Virus record (IMG/VR): IMGVR_UViG_3300046517_002304
Location: 372,001 to 436,000 of that record
Origin: a virus
Length of the DNA stretch: 64,000 nucleotides
Direction: 5' to 3' (one strand)
The notes beneath the pieces were generated by a model. It ran no database searches and was not told the DNA's origin. It saw only the letters and a list, made by a program, of their open reading frames with translations. The translations under genes and the position numbers were made by a program. Below, piece after piece: positions 31,943-40,475 of the stretch (positions within the stretch are counted from its first letter, which is position 1; the number at the start of each line of letters is the position of its first letter).

Positions 31943-32982
31943 ACCAGCCCTTTCTTTGATAAAACCTTTAGACCACTATCGGTAATGTGATACCTGTTTG
32001 ATACCTGAACCAATGGTTTAGTATCTAAACTTGACAGTAGTAATAAGGGCATAATATGAACTTCCATTTCCTCTGTGCTCACGCCTACGGCACTACAAAG
32101 CGACTTCAAAGATTTTCCATGTTCCTTGTTCATAGCAAGTGCTATCATAACATCTATCTGCTTTTTGTCAATACCGTCTTCATCAATACCTTTTCTTTTG
32201 GCGACAATTTCTACCGCATCAAGAATACCGACATTCATTCTTTTAGACGCAAATAATGCCTGCTGACTAAAGGCAATAGCTTGTCTTGGAATTTTCGTAA
32301 GCTGTGCCACTTTCATACAAGCTGCCGCTACCCAACCAGTATTCATCGCAACAATTTCCGCAACTTCAGACAACGTGTAGGATTCTAATCTAACAGATAT
32401 AAATCTGGACTCAAACGGCAAAGGCAGTTGTCCTCGTTCCGTTGTAGCCACTACCCAATAAACGTTTTTACAGTCTAATTCCTCTCGGGCCGTCACCAGG
32501 CGAGAAGTTTTTTGCTCTAAAGCCGCCAATAATACTTCCCTCGCATGAGCCGGCAATGAGTGAATTTCATCCATAAAAATCACCATCGGAGGAATTTCGT
32601 AATAATCCTTACCGTTCACTTTGCTAAGAGGCGTCAGTCCAAGATATTCTTCTTCTAACTTCTTGTCTATTCTATCAAATAAGTATTCAGCAGTCAATAC
32701 TTCTCCTGCTTGAAGCTCTAGAAATGGCAGTTCCAGCACATCGGCAAAAAGCTTGGCGACGGTGGTCTTGCCAACGGATCTTGGGCCAGCGAGTAAAATA
32801 TTCACGCCAGATGCGGCTCTATCTTCTTTGAGCAATCCGGCAAAGGCAAGATCAGACAATGCGTCAATGGCATTATCATTGCCGATGAAGTTAGAGAAAG
32901 AACATGACGGATTATCTCTGTCAAGTAACAGTCGGATTTCGTCCGGCGACAAGGCATCAAAGATGCGTTTGGCTTGTGTCAT
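31939..32982 (-). CDS. RuvB-like AAA+ ATPase
   Basis: 347 aa, the size of RuvB. Walker A LAGPRSVGKTT (about 65-75), Walker B VIFMDEIHSLP (the RuvB-type DEIH), sensor 1 VVATTERG, an Arg-finger region (PFESRF) and a C-terminal winged helix ending NRYHITDSGLKVL. RuvB drives Holliday-junction branch migration with RuvA; no RuvA or RuvC is in the window. It probably helps recombination or replication of the phage genome. No ribosome site is seen before the ATG. Confidence 0.85.
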   Translation of the reverse strand: MTQAKRIFDALSPDEIRLLLDRDNPSCSFSNFIGNDNAIDALSDLAFAGLLKEDRAASGVNILLAGPRSVGKTTVAKLFADVLELPFLELQAGEVLTAEYLFDRIDKKLEEEYLGLTPLSKVNGKDYYEIPPMVIFMDEIHSLPAHAREVLLAALEQKTSRLVTAREELDCKNVYWVVATTERGQLPLPFESRFISVRLESYTLSEVAEIVAMNTGWVAAACMKVAQLTKIPRQAIAFSQQALFASKRMNVGILDAVEIVAKRKGIDEDGIDKKQIDVMIALAMNKEHGKSLKSLCSAVGVSTEEMEVHIMPLLLLSSLDTKPLVQVSNRYHITDSGLKVLSKKGLV

Positions 32983-32997
32983 TTATTTGCTAAATTT

Positions 32998-33801
32998 CTA
33001 GGCCACACGCTGGTGGAGCGACTGAAGCTTAGATTTCGCTTGTTTCAGAACCATGCGAACGTACCTTGGGGTACATCCACGTTGAACACTTATATCAATA
33101 ACAGACTTCTTTTGCAATAGGGATTTTATGATATCCTGTTCAGCAGGCTTAAGCTGATTCAATACTTCATAATCAACATCTGCCTGAGGCTCTACCAGCT
33201 TAATAGACTTATGGCCAACTTCTCCCATCATCACCCGATTTAGCGGGAGCAGCAAAAACTTTTTGATTTTCCGATTATTCCACCCAAGCTTAGCGAATAC
33301 TTCGTCTAACGTAGCTCTTCGCCCAAGTTCGTTGTCTAACACATTCTTAATTTTATGAAAATTACGAATAGCCTGTGCAATTAATGAACTTTTAATTCTA
33401 ATTGGGCTATCCTTCAATGCGGGTCCGCACACCCTTCTCTTAACACTTGTGTACATAAAAGAAAATACAGGAACAGATAAATTTGTATAATACCACAGCA
33501 CATCATACGCCTCCAGATAAGTCGCCCCAAAATCCATCCTTTTAGATCTGGTAATAGTCTCTAAGCCGCCATAATGATTCTTAAGAAAAACATGAATATC
33601 ATTTTGATTTTCTTTGATAATGGCAACATCTTGCTCAGGCAAGTCAACCTGTTGATTGTTAAAAATAGTGTTTCGTAAGACTGATAAATCCATCCCTAAT
33701 CGTCTGGCATGATTAGCCAACAATAAGTTGGCCTTGACGATTTTGGAAATGACTTCTGATTGAACTTCTGTTGATTCAGGCACCGACCATGGTGATTTCA
33801 T
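32998..33801 (-). CDS. Divergent sigma70-family-like factor
   Basis: 267 aa from the ATG at 33801 (ATGA with the Nudix stop). The middle (YLEAYDVLWYYTNLSVPVFS then FMYTSVKRRV) resembles sigma region 2, RRATLDEVFAKLGWN resembles region 3, and LNQLKPAEQDIIKSLLQKKS..DISVQRGCTPRYVRMVLKQA resembles the region 4 helix-turn-helix. It may direct host polymerase to phage promoters, such as the repeat-associated or leaderless sites noted here. Could also be another HTH regulator. Confidence 0.65.
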   Translation of the reverse strand: MKSPWSVPESTEVQSEVISKIVKANLLLANHARRLGMDLSVLRNTIFNNQQVDLPEQDVAIIKENQNDIHVFLKNHYGGLETITRSKRMDFGATYLEAYDVLWYYTNLSVPVFSFMYTSVKRRVCGPALKDSPIRIKSSLIAQAIRNFHKIKNVLDNELGRRATLDEVFAKLGWNNRKIKKFLLLPLNRVMMGEVGHKSIKLVEPQADVDYEVLNQLKPAEQDIIKSLLQKKSVIDISVQRGCTPRYVRMVLKQAKSKLQSLHQRVA

Positions 33802-34175
33802 TGCTTTAACATTCCTGCTTTTTTGAGAACCAATGTGTTGTATTCTGGCCATGCGCCAGCTAACAGTTCATCTACGCTCACCCACAATGCTACGCCTTCG
33901 GAACTTGATGCTATTCTTCCAGACCATTTAGAAACTAAATACGTAGTTGTCCAGTAATCTCCGTTTTGAGAGGCATGAATCCAATCACACGCTTCAACTT
34001 TTATATTGGTTTCTTCGTAAGCTTCTCTAATAGCAGCAGTTTTAGTAGATTCAAATCCGGTTAATTTTCCTCCGGGCAAACTGCATAACATTTGGTTCTT
34101 CGGCGAACATACAGCTAAAATCTTCCCTTCGTTAATTAAAAGAATACAGGCAGCGGAAGTATGTCCAATCATCAT
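33798..34175 (-). CDS. Nudix hydrolase
   Basis: 125 aa, one Nudix fold. The box GGKLTGFESTKTAAIREAYE followed by ETNI is intact except Asn at the usual last Gly. Substrates of this family include ADP-ribose, NADH, ADPR-type caps and mutagenic dNTPs. Given the NAD-salvage genes here, ADP-ribose or a capped RNA is a reasonable guess. MutT-like length. Confidence 0.87.
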   Translation of the reverse strand: MMIGHTSAACILLINEGKILAVCSPKNQMLCSLPGGKLTGFESTKTAAIREAYEETNIKVEACDWIHASQNGDYWTTTYLVSKWSGRIASSSEGVALWVSVDELLAGAWPEYNTLVLKKAGMLKQ

Positions 34176-34183
34176 GTATCTCT

Positions 34184-34195
34184 ATGGATAACTAA
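34184..34195 (-). repeat. Intercistronic repeat element
   Basis: ATGGATAACTAA on the plus strand, between the AAA+ and Nudix genes. Confidence 0.8.
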
Positions 34196-34198
34196 AAA

Positions 34199-35320
34199 CT
34201 ATGCAGGCATTCTAGTTGCGTGCAAGTACCCCTGGTAGCTACCGTCCATTAACTTCTCTCTTCCGCATAAACAAACAGTGATTGCCTCTCTCGGATCGTC
34301 AATATGATTTTCCTGACAATACTGAAGAGTCGGATCAATCCATTCTTCTTTCCCCTTAAATCTAATCACTTCTCTCAACAGAATTTTTCTCATAATCTCC
34401 GCAGATGGACGAGGACAATAAACTTGATTCGGGAATCTGCTGGCCAGAGCGCCGGACATCAAACTTTTAAACAACGGCATGTCATTTACCGTAGCAAAGC
34501 ATAAGAGTTTTATATTCCTATGCGAATTTTCTCTGTAATTAATTTTTCGTATTTCAGAACGATGATCCAAAAGACCCAGCAGGTATTGTAGGCTGGATTC
34601 CGGAGCCTTTTCTAGCTCTTCAATGACCAAGAGCTTTGGCTTATATTTAGAATTTAATAATGTTTTTTCAGCCCCAGCCTTAGTGGTTGACGATGCGTCC
34701 ATTTTTAAAACCGCATCTTCGCCTACCATTTGTACAAGAGCATGTAGTATCTCAGTTTTTCCGCAGCCGGGAGGGCCTGCATACAAAACGTTAAACTTAT
34801 TCAGTCCTCCGGATTCTTCAAACGCTACGAGCGCGGAGTGGAGTATCTGTATCTGAGCATCCCTATCATAGATATGATCGAAGTGATTCCCTAAATCAAG
34901 ATTTAATTTCCCAATTTCTATCTTCCCTATACTTGCTCCGTCAGCCACCGTCAAAGGCTCTACGGTGGCACCAGAATCAACCGGCTCAACAACGGTCATC
35001 GGCGTGCCATCTTCGCTGAGAATCTCCCATCGGCCATTATTAGAACATGCGCCTACAGCCATGCCTACCAATCGCTCAAACTGGATATCATCAACTTCCG
35101 CCCCGTTTGACTTTCTCTTTTTAAAATCTAAACGAGTCCTGTAGATGTAATTATCGCCATGGGCAAGCGGCTTAGGGGTCATCCAGCTAATGCAGGACCA
35201 GCCTTGCTTCCCTCTGTCGCCCGCAGTAGCGCGGCCAATGATACCGTTAATATTCTGTCTAATAATATCTTCATTCAAACGACGTTTGCTGACCTTATTA
35301 AGCAGAATGGTATGCGACAT
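34199..35320 (-). CDS. AAA+ ATPase (clamp-loader/ClpX-style)
   Basis: 373 aa. An N-terminal region of about 130 residues unlike known domains precedes an AAA+ module: Walker A YAGPPGCGKTEIL, Walker B LLVIEELEK (Glu-Glu in place of Asp-Glu), sensor 1 LLCFATVND and SGALASRFPN. Probably a remodelling or loading ATPase. AAAAGGAACAA precedes the ATG. Confidence 0.8.
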   Translation of the reverse strand: MSHTILLNKVSKRRLNEDIIRQNINGIIGRATAGDRGKQGWSCISWMTPKPLAHGDNYIYRTRLDFKKRKSNGAEVDDIQFERLVGMAVGACSNNGRWEILSEDGTPMTVVEPVDSGATVEPLTVADGASIGKIEIGKLNLDLGNHFDHIYDRDAQIQILHSALVAFEESGGLNKFNVLYAGPPGCGKTEILHALVQMVGEDAVLKMDASSTTKAGAEKTLLNSKYKPKLLVIEELEKAPESSLQYLLGLLDHRSEIRKINYRENSHRNIKLLCFATVNDMPLFKSLMSGALASRFPNQVYCPRPSAEIMRKILLREVIRFKGKEEWIDPTLQYCQENHIDDPREAITVCLCGREKLMDGSYQGYLHATRMPA

Positions 35321-35351
35321 TTGTTCCTTTTCGGTTTGGGAAGTGGTCCTT

Positions 35352-35362
35352 ATGGATAACTA
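35352..35362 (-). repeat. Intercistronic repeat element
   Basis: ATGGATAACTA on the plus strand, between genes at 35366 and 34199. Confidence 0.8.
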
Positions 35363-35365
35363 TTT

Positions 35366-35725
35366 TCAACCTTCACCGCCGATATCAGTCAAAAACACAT
35401 TCAGCAGGCACTTGGTATGAGTGTATCGGTAAGAGTGGTATCCGAACACCCAATCCTGAAGCGGGCCAAAATCCTTCGGCGTTCGGGGCTTGAAATTAAA
35501 AACAAGATTCGCCAAATGGTAATAAATTGCTCCACATTCTCTCGCAAGACGAACGTGGCCAGTCCCATAATCCTTTGGATTTGCCAGTAAATCATCATTC
35601 TCTTCCTTGAGAGCAACCAAGAGTTCGTCAAGATAAGAATAAATTTTTTGCCATTCCGTAACATGAGACTGGAGGCAGTCTTCAAGTATCGTCTCAATTT
35701 TGGCTACGAGGTCGTTTGAGTTCAT
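35366..35725 (-). CDS. Hypothetical helical protein
   Basis: 119 aa, helical (DLVAKIETILEDCLQSHVTE; LYHLANLVFNFKP-like middle). Diverges from a plus-strand gene 52 bases away. Function unknown. Confidence 0.7.
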   Translation of the reverse strand: MNSNDLVAKIETILEDCLQSHVTEWQKIYSYLDELLVALKEENDDLLANPKDYGTGHVRLARECGAIYYHLANLVFNFKPRTPKDFGPLQDWVFGYHSYRYTHTKCLLNVFLTDIGGEG

Positions 35726-35765
35726 TTTGTGCCTCCAAAGTTGGTGATTCCCCGAATATATAAAC

Positions 35766-35771
35766 TATAAC
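35766..35771 (+). promoter_or_regulatory. Promoter -10 element next to start codon
   Basis: TATAAC six bases before the ATG at 35778; a TATATAAA run lies just upstream and no clear -35 is present. The spacing would give a leaderless transcript. Confidence 0.4.
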
Positions 35772-35777
35772 CACGTA

Positions 35778-36002
35778 ATGGAGATAAGTCAAGTGAAAGC
35801 ATTTGAAGAATTTTTGAACGATAAAGGTGAGAGTCTAGAAGAAGTCAAGAAGTGGCTGCAAAAAGCTATCGATCCCAAGCACGCCGGTTTTTGTACTCCT
35901 ATGACAAAAGATACCTGCACGCCAAGACGCAAGGCTTTAGCAAAACGCTTTAAGAGCGGCGACATTCATGAAGACAACTTGAAGAAAGACGAAAAGAAGT
36001 AA
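35778..36002 (+). CDS. Small basic phage protein
   Basis: 74 aa. The KHAGFCTPMTKDTCTPRRKA region followed by ALAKRFK resembles short proteins common in tailed phages. If the mRNA is leadered, the better start is the GTG at 35793, which has GGAG nine bases upstream. Ends in TAATG with the next gene. Function unknown. Confidence 0.7.
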   Translation: MEISQVKAFEEFLNDKGESLEEVKKWLQKAIDPKHAGFCTPMTKDTCTPRRKALAKRFKSGDIHEDNLKKDEKK

Positions 36003-36121
36003 TGGCGGAACCAGTGGTAATAAGTGTGTCTAGCTATATTTTCATGACTGGCGTTACTGCACTATTCGTCTTTGCGCTTATCCACGACACTTTCTTTGGA
36101 GAGCCGTGGGGCTGGAAGTAA
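36002..36121 (+). CDS. Small membrane protein
   Basis: 39 aa, read directly: ATG 36002, TAA 36119-36121. One transmembrane helix with a short Trp-rich tail (GEPWGWK). Coupled to the gene before it by TAATG and convergent with another small membrane gene. Function unknown. Confidence 0.6.
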   Translation: MAEPVVISVSSYIFMTGVTALFVFALIHDTFFGEPWGWK

Positions 36122-36122
36122 C

Positions 36123-36290
36123 TTAGGATCGGCAAGAAAAGAAAAATAGGAAAATAGCCGATGCCCAAAATGTCAGACTAATTAAAACAACCGCCCAACT
36201 GTTCCGATTCAAAAGTCCAAGAATGCCGGTTGTGGCAGGCAGCTTATCTTCAAAAGAGCCTTGCTTCATATCGTCCAATGAAAATGGCAT
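36123..36290 (-). CDS. Small membrane protein
   Basis: 55 aa, ATG 36288-36290, TAA 36123-36125. N-terminal soluble part (PFSLDDMKQGSFEDKLP) then a Trp/Phe-rich transmembrane helix. Its stop lies one base from the convergent plus-strand gene. Function unknown. Confidence 0.6.
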   Translation of the reverse strand: MPFSLDDMKQGSFEDKLPATTGILGLLNRNSWAVVLISLTFWASAIFLFFFSCRS

Positions 36291-36303
36291 GTTTATCTTT
36301 CTA

Positions 36304-36315
36304 ATGGATAACTAA
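36304..36315 (-). repeat. Intercistronic repeat element
   Basis: ATGGATAACTAA on the plus strand; provides the stop of the gene at 36312. Confidence 0.8.
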
Positions 36316-37037
36316 GGTTTAACGAGTAATTCAGCAATCTGTGATGCAGTTTTGCTTTGAAAAGCGTAATACCAGTTTCTTCGGTTCATCCAGTCATGAT
36401 GCGCAGTATACACAGTATATCCAGCCAAAAATCTATCAACAGCTAATATTGTATCTCTGGCATACGTGTAGGTTTCGAGTGCTTCGTGGTAATGATGGAA
36501 ATCTTTATGAATCACTCCGCAGCGTAAAAACATCGTAAGAGCAGACATACGCATACTGTACTGCGTCCAAAAATCTGATGGTTCAATCCAAATACAATTA
36601 GGCTTATCAACGCCGTCCAATGAAGTCTTCTTGAACGTACTTAAATTCGTAAGATTTAAAACTTCTTCAATCATTCTAATATAGTGAGCTATCTTTTCCC
36701 CGAAACCACCCGTTTCACGGTAAACACTAAAATAAAATCCTTTTGTAAATAGTGCTCCACAATTCTGCATACTATTTTTGCCAGTTTGCATAGATGTTTC
36801 AAATAACTCCCTACATTTCTCCCAAGAAGTAGTCTCAGGCTCGGCAACTGAGCGGAGGCCGAAGCAACCATCACTTGTTGACATTAGGCCGTAGACTGAC
36901 GGAGCAATCTGTTTAACTTCATCAGGAAAAATGGATAACTTATTTTCAGCCATCTGCCAAATTTCTTCGTTGCTTTTATGCTGATTTCCGTTTTCGTAAA
37001 TTTTGTGTGCCGTAAATGCAATACACTGCTCTCTCAT
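36312..37037 (-). CDS. Hypothetical protein of the 'FW-GYT' family
   Basis: 241 aa. CIWIEPSDFW, then ALTMFLRCGV, ALETYTYARD and DRFLAGYTVY align with the gene at 62481 and, less closely, 47529 and 48013. Four dispersed paralogues share this 'Fxx-FW ... S.F..LR.G ... FL.GYT' core. AAGGAG precedes the ATG. Function unknown; mixed alpha/beta, no enzyme motif seen. Confidence 0.72.
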   Translation of the reverse strand: MREQCIAFTAHKIYENGNQHKSNEEIWQMAENKLSIFPDEVKQIAPSVYGLMSTSDGCFGLRSVAEPETTSWEKCRELFETSMQTGKNSMQNCGALFTKGFYFSVYRETGGFGEKIAHYIRMIEEVLNLTNLSTFKKTSLDGVDKPNCIWIEPSDFWTQYSMRMSALTMFLRCGVIHKDFHHYHEALETYTYARDTILAVDRFLAGYTVYTAHHDWMNRRNWYYAFQSKTASQIAELLVKP

Positions 37038-37046
37038 AATGGCTCC

Positions 37047-37074
37047 TTGACTTTAAAAAATTTTACTGTAAAAT
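37047..37074 (+). promoter_or_regulatory. Sigma70-like promoter, leaderless
   Basis: TTGACT (37047-37052), 16-base spacer, TAAAAT (37069-37074), then six bases to the ATG at 37081. Transcription would begin at or near the start codon. Confidence 0.6.
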
Positions 37075-37080
37075 GTCGGA

Positions 37081-37677
37081 ATGCTCTACATCATCAGACA
37101 CGGTAGTACAAATTTAAATGAAATGAATCCACCCGTCCTTCAGGGCCGCAGCGTGGATTCACCTTTAAGCACGCTTGGAATACAGCAGGCCGAAAAGACG
37201 GCGGCGTATTTTGTTGAAAAAGGGATAACTAAAATTTATTCGTCGCCTCTTAGGCGTGCCATTGAGACAGCGACCATCATAGCAAAACCGCTGAACCTGT
37301 CAATAGAAATCGCAGATGACCTCATAGAAGCGGATTTGTCGGTTTGGGAAAACATGACAATCGAACAGGTAAAACAAAAATACGCTACAGATTTTGCTTG
37401 GTTTTCATACGATACCGGATGGCGAAAACCGGGCCGTACCGGAGAGTCATACAATCAAGTGCTGGAGCGAATTACTCCATTCTTAGAAACAATCAATGCC
37501 AATGGCGAAACAAATCTGGTTGTATCTCATAGCGTAGTGGTCAAAGCATACATGGCAAAATTACTTCAAATTCCCCTTTGGCATGCCCGCGAATTGCCAA
37601 TGTCTAACTGTAGCATAAATTTTTACTGGAAAGATAAGAATCTTATTACGCTGAATTCCGTCCAGCACCTTATCTAA
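37081..37677 (+). CDS. Histidine phosphatase family protein
   Basis: 198 aa, complete. YIIRHGST holds the phospho-accepting His (RHG motif), YSSPLRRAIETATI the phosphate-binding Arg, ADLSVWEN a catalytic acid region, and VVSHSVVVKAY the second His. Similar in style to phosphoglycerate mutase-like phosphatases such as CobC/PhoE. The substrate is unknown. No ribosome site precedes the ATG. Confidence 0.88.
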   Translation: MLYIIRHGSTNLNEMNPPVLQGRSVDSPLSTLGIQQAEKTAAYFVEKGITKIYSSPLRRAIETATIIAKPLNLSIEIADDLIEADLSVWENMTIEQVKQKYATDFAWFSYDTGWRKPGRTGESYNQVLERITPFLETINANGETNLVVSHSVVVKAYMAKLLQIPLWHARELPMSNCSINFYWKDKNLITLNSVQHLI

Positions 37678-37870
37678 TTTTCGCCAGAAACTTAGCCCAA
37701 CGATTATGACTGCATACACAATCGGCATCGTTAGAATGCCCACAATCTTGACAAGTGCAACAGGTGCCGTGATTGGGGCGCATGGTGGGAATTAGCTCAA
37801 CAGTGTGATTTTTTAATTGATCACAATCTCTGAGCATTGCCACTAGTTCATCAAAAAGTTCTTGGTTCAT
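37670..37870 (-). CDS. Small Cys-rich zinc protein
   Basis: 66 aa with CCTCQDCGHSNDADCVC, a close pair of Cys knuckles. The 3' end overlaps the convergent plus-strand gene by 8 bases and the 5' end overlaps the HNH gene by 20. Function unknown. Confidence 0.62.
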   Translation of the reverse strand: MNQELFDELVAMLRDCDQLKNHTVELIPTMRPNHGTCCTCQDCGHSNDADCVCSHNRWAKFLAKIR

Positions 37871-38327
37871 TGTTGTCCCCTAAGGGTAAATAATTTACTG
37901 GCTGGCCATTCTTATCTATATTGCAGCGGCGAAAGCCAGAGATGTCTAGCTTGCCGAAATGGTGCTCCCTATGGCAATTATGGCATAGCACGATGCATTT
38001 ATTTATTTCGGCAATGACATCATCTAACGGATTTCTGTTACCACCGCCAATAGTAAACTGTTTCTCTGCTGGATTTATATGATGAAAAGCTAATTGATAC
38101 GTATGCAACTCATCACTCCATGCACACGATGGATTGACGCAGCCATAATGCAATCTAATTGCGTTGATAGTTGCCCCTTGCTTGGCTCTAAAATTTACTT
38201 GATACTCTCTCGCCTTAACCAATAGCATAGGATCAGCTAATTTTCGTTCCCTCCGATATTTCTTGAAATAATCAGGGTCTTCCTCCAGCTTCACCTTATT
38301 CCAATTCTTCCAATTTGTTTTTGCCAT
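37851..38327 (-). CDS. HNH endonuclease-like protein
   Basis: 158 aa. Basic N-terminus, YGCVNPSCAW, LAFHHINPAEKQFTIG (HH-x-N of the HNH), then KCIVLCHNCHREHHFG with the second CxxC and final His. The form is that of phage GIY/HNH-linked homing genes. Sits next to the vWA gene without an intron. Confidence 0.78.
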   Translation of the reverse strand: MAKTNWKNWNKVKLEEDPDYFKKYRRERKLADPMLLVKAREYQVNFRAKQGATINAIRLHYGCVNPSCAWSDELHTYQLAFHHINPAEKQFTIGGGNRNPLDDVIAEINKCIVLCHNCHREHHFGKLDISGFRRCNIDKNGQPVNYLPLGDNNEPRTF

Positions 38328-38342
38328 ACATAATATATCGTC

Positions 38343-39326
38343 TTATTTCTTGACTTGCATTAATACATAGCCAACTAATAATAAACAAGAAGCACCATAA
38401 AACCAATGATCTAATGATACCACTTCATTGTAAGGCTTCGTTAGATCTAATTCTAAAAATTGATTTGCTATGTTAGTTATCTGACGAGACATGTCCCCCG
38501 ACGATGAATATCGCACATAAGATCCATTTCCTATTGCGGCGATAAATTTGAGTACGCTCTCATCTAGGCTAGAGCGAAGCATGTTTCCTTTGCCATCAAC
38601 GTAGTAGCCCTCAAAAACATTATCTATACGCTTTGTAAGCTTGCAATTATCTGACCCTAGTCCGATGCTGCTGAACACAAAACCAAACTTCTTCAATTCA
38701 CTAATATGTCTTTTAATTTCATCTCGGTCAATAGTCAATCCTTCCTCAAGGCCACCATCAGACAATACAACAACAATGTTCTTACCGCTAGTGATTTTAC
38801 GATTATTAGCAATTTGATGTAATGCAGAGAACGCACTCTCAACCGAAGTTCCTGGGATATCTACTACCTTATAATCCACTTCACGAAGAAGAGTTAAAAA
38901 AGTACTTTTTTTAGTTGTTAAAGGGCAGTATCCAATGTTTGCCGCGCCCGAGAATGGAATCAAACTTGTGGCAGCAACACCGGGTAATTCGATATAAGAT
39001 TTTTCTATTTCCTGCTTTGCGGCAACCAATCGGTTAGGCCGAATATCCTCACACATCTGCATACTTTTGCTAACGTCCAAGAGGAAGAAAAATCGGATAT
39101 CCTTATAGGCATACTTGACGACTTCCCTATAAGGCCCAGCTAGGCCAATGATAGCGCTGCCGATTGCAGCTACCAAAAGTATAACGGCAGTCATTCTGTT
39201 TTTAAAACTAGGCGTATTGCCCAGCAGACTAATCTCGCCGAATCTACGGATTCGCTTTGCGGCGATGAAGATTACTGGGATTAGCACGAAGAGGAAGTAC
39301 AGGTAATTAGGTGATAGAAGGTGCAT
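38343..39326 (-). CDS. vWA membrane protein, BatA/BatB-like
   Basis: 327 aa. Two N-terminal transmembrane helices (about 8-24 and 46-64), a vWA domain, and a C-terminal helix (near 308-325). The MIDAS metal site is complete: DVSKSM (Asp84, Ser86, Ser88), Thr160 (IPGTS) and Asp190 (VLSDGG). BatA and BatB proteins are membrane vWA partners of MoxR ATPases. It lies 5.7 kb downstream of the main MoxR/DUF58/BatA stretch, after RRF and the MKAEV array, and looks like a second copy of the same role. Confidence 0.85.
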   Translation of the reverse strand: MHLLSPNYLYFLFVLIPVIFIAAKRIRRFGEISLLGNTPSFKNRMTAVILLVAAIGSAIIGLAGPYREVVKYAYKDIRFFFLLDVSKSMQMCEDIRPNRLVAAKQEIEKSYIELPGVAATSLIPFSGAANIGYCPLTTKKSTFLTLLREVDYKVVDIPGTSVESAFSALHQIANNRKITSGKNIVVVLSDGGLEEGLTIDRDEIKRHISELKKFGFVFSSIGLGSDNCKLTKRIDNVFEGYYVDGKGNMLRSSLDESVLKFIAAIGNGSYVRYSSSGDMSRQITNIANQFLELDLTKPYNEVVSLDHWFYGASCLLLVGYVLMQVKK

Positions 39327-39332
39327 AGATAA

Positions 39333-39671
39333 TTAAGAATCTTTATACTTAACATTAATTTTTACATCAACACGATAATTACAAGGTATTTTATTTTTAT
39401 TAGCATTATATCCAGTATATCCCTTACAATTAATGGGGGTACCATCATATTCGGTTAATTTTTTGGCTACCGCAGTCTTAATCGCACTAAGAACATCTAT
39501 GCTGTATCCGCCTTGCTTACAACCGTGCTTATTGCTGCAACAAGCAGTATCTTCTCGATATCCACAGTGGATATCCCGTATTAAAAATGACGAATAAAAA
39601 TCACTCTCTTTAACAGTATACGTTATATCCGATGCTTCGGGAAACATTTCTAACAATTCAAATTTATTCAT
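39333..39671 (-). CDS. Hypothetical Cys-containing protein
   Basis: 112 aa with CGYREDTACCSNKHGC in the middle and a later Cys pair, perhaps a small disulphide or zinc domain. Tyr/Lys-rich. A TATAAT lies five bases upstream of the ATG. Function unknown. Confidence 0.66.
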   Translation of the reverse strand: MNKFELLEMFPEASDITYTVKESDFYSSFLIRDIHCGYREDTACCSNKHGCKQGGYSIDVLSAIKTAVAKKLTEYDGTPINCKGYTGYNANKNKIPCNYRVDVKINVKYKDS

Positions 39672-39676
39672 AACCT

Positions 39677-39682
39677 ATTATA
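39677..39682 (-). promoter_or_regulatory. Promoter -10 element next to start codon
   Basis: TATAAT on the minus strand, five bases before the ATG at 39671; the -35 is poor (GATTAA at 17 bases). AGGTT lies between, so a very short leader is also possible. Confidence 0.4.
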
Positions 39683-39699
39683 GTTCCCCAACCTTCTTC

Positions 39700-39840
39700 T
39701 TAATCAGCTTCTACCCTAATTGCTGCCGGGACTGGATGCGCTTCAATGTAATAGAAGCCAGCAAATGCTATCGACAGCCAAATTATAGCGACAATTAGTG
39801 GTCCAGTATCTAAATCCGTCCAAAAAGTTTTTTTACCCAT
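39700..39840 (-). CDS. Small membrane protein
   Basis: 46 aa, ATG 39838-39840, TAA 39700-39702, overlapping the RRF gene by 8 bases. One transmembrane helix (IVAIIWLSIAFAGFYYI). Function unknown. Confidence 0.6.
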   Translation of the reverse strand: MGKKTFWTDLDTGPLIVAIIWLSIAFAGFYYIEAHPVPAAIRVEAD

Positions 39841-40294
39841 TTATCTCATCCACCTTCATTTCAACTAAGTCCACAATTTCTTTGTTAGCCGCATCCGTCA
39901 TCTTCTGCACTTCTTTGTCGTCCAACTCTTTGCGGGCCTTATGCCTAATATTTCTAATTGATATTTTCGCTTGCTCTCCTAATGCCCTCACGAATTTAAT
40001 AATCTTTTCTTTCTCCTCTCCACACCTTTTTGGCACGCTTACAACCACACTGTTCTTTGAAAAGACATAAGAACTAAATCCAGATTTCTGAAGTGCCGTA
40101 TTTATAGTTCCTAGTAAAGCAGGGTCATAAGGCGTGATTTGTATTCTTTTCCCGTCACTGTACACCATCGCAATGTGCTTCAATTCGGAAGTGCTTCCGT
40201 AACACTCTATCTTGACCGAATCCAGCATACCCGGAGAAACAGAGTCTCTAACCCCCTGTAGTTGCTCTACCAAATGATCTACCGCTTTGCTCAT
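39833..40294 (-). CDS. frr: Ribosome recycling factor, shortened
   Basis: 153 aa against about 185 in bacteria. ECYGSTSELKHIAMVYSDGK, ITPYDPALLGTINTALQKSG, VVSVPKRCGEEKEKIIKFV and the helix-I motif ISIRNIRHKARKEL ... QKMTDAANKEIVDL follow RRF in order, with the RNIRR-like basic patch that contacts 23S rRNA. The deficit is spread over the N-terminal helix and helix II to III region. With EF-G it would split post-termination ribosomes, or it might compete with host RRF as a variant. AAGG precedes the ATG. Confidence 0.88.
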   Translation of the reverse strand: MSKAVDHLVEQLQGVRDSVSPGMLDSVKIECYGSTSELKHIAMVYSDGKRIQITPYDPALLGTINTALQKSGFSSYVFSKNSVVVSVPKRCGEEKEKIIKFVRALGEQAKISIRNIRHKARKELDDKEVQKMTDAANKEIVDLVEMKVDEING

Positions 40295-40307
40295 TTGAGC
40301 CTTAAAA

Positions 40308-40472
40308 TCAGCACAAGCGATTTTTGTTTTTCTTCATGATTATTTCCTTTGCTTTTTCTGGGTCCATCTTAAAAATCTCAACATAGATATCGTAATCACT
40401 CATAAGTTGCATGCTCTTAAAAACAGGCGTTTTATTAGACCCTATGACATCTACTTTTACTTCTGCTTTCAT
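40308..40472 (-). CDS. MKAEV-family small protein
   Basis: 54 aa, ATG 40470-40472 after AAGTAAATC, TGA 40308-40310. Starts MKAEVKVDVIGSNKTPVF, as do five genes in the array at 41.8-43.2 kb, but ends in a charged helix with no LWN. Six bases separate it from the TAT protein's stop. Function unknown. Confidence 0.65.
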   Translation of the reverse strand: MKAEVKVDVIGSNKTPVFKSMQLMSDYDIYVEIFKMDPEKAKEIIMKKNKNRLC

Positions 40473-40475
40473 GAT

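Noticed and set aside
36928-36938. Further copy of ATGGATAACT inside the gene at 36312
   Set aside because: It is within conserved coding sequence, lacks the final AA and is not at a gene junction.
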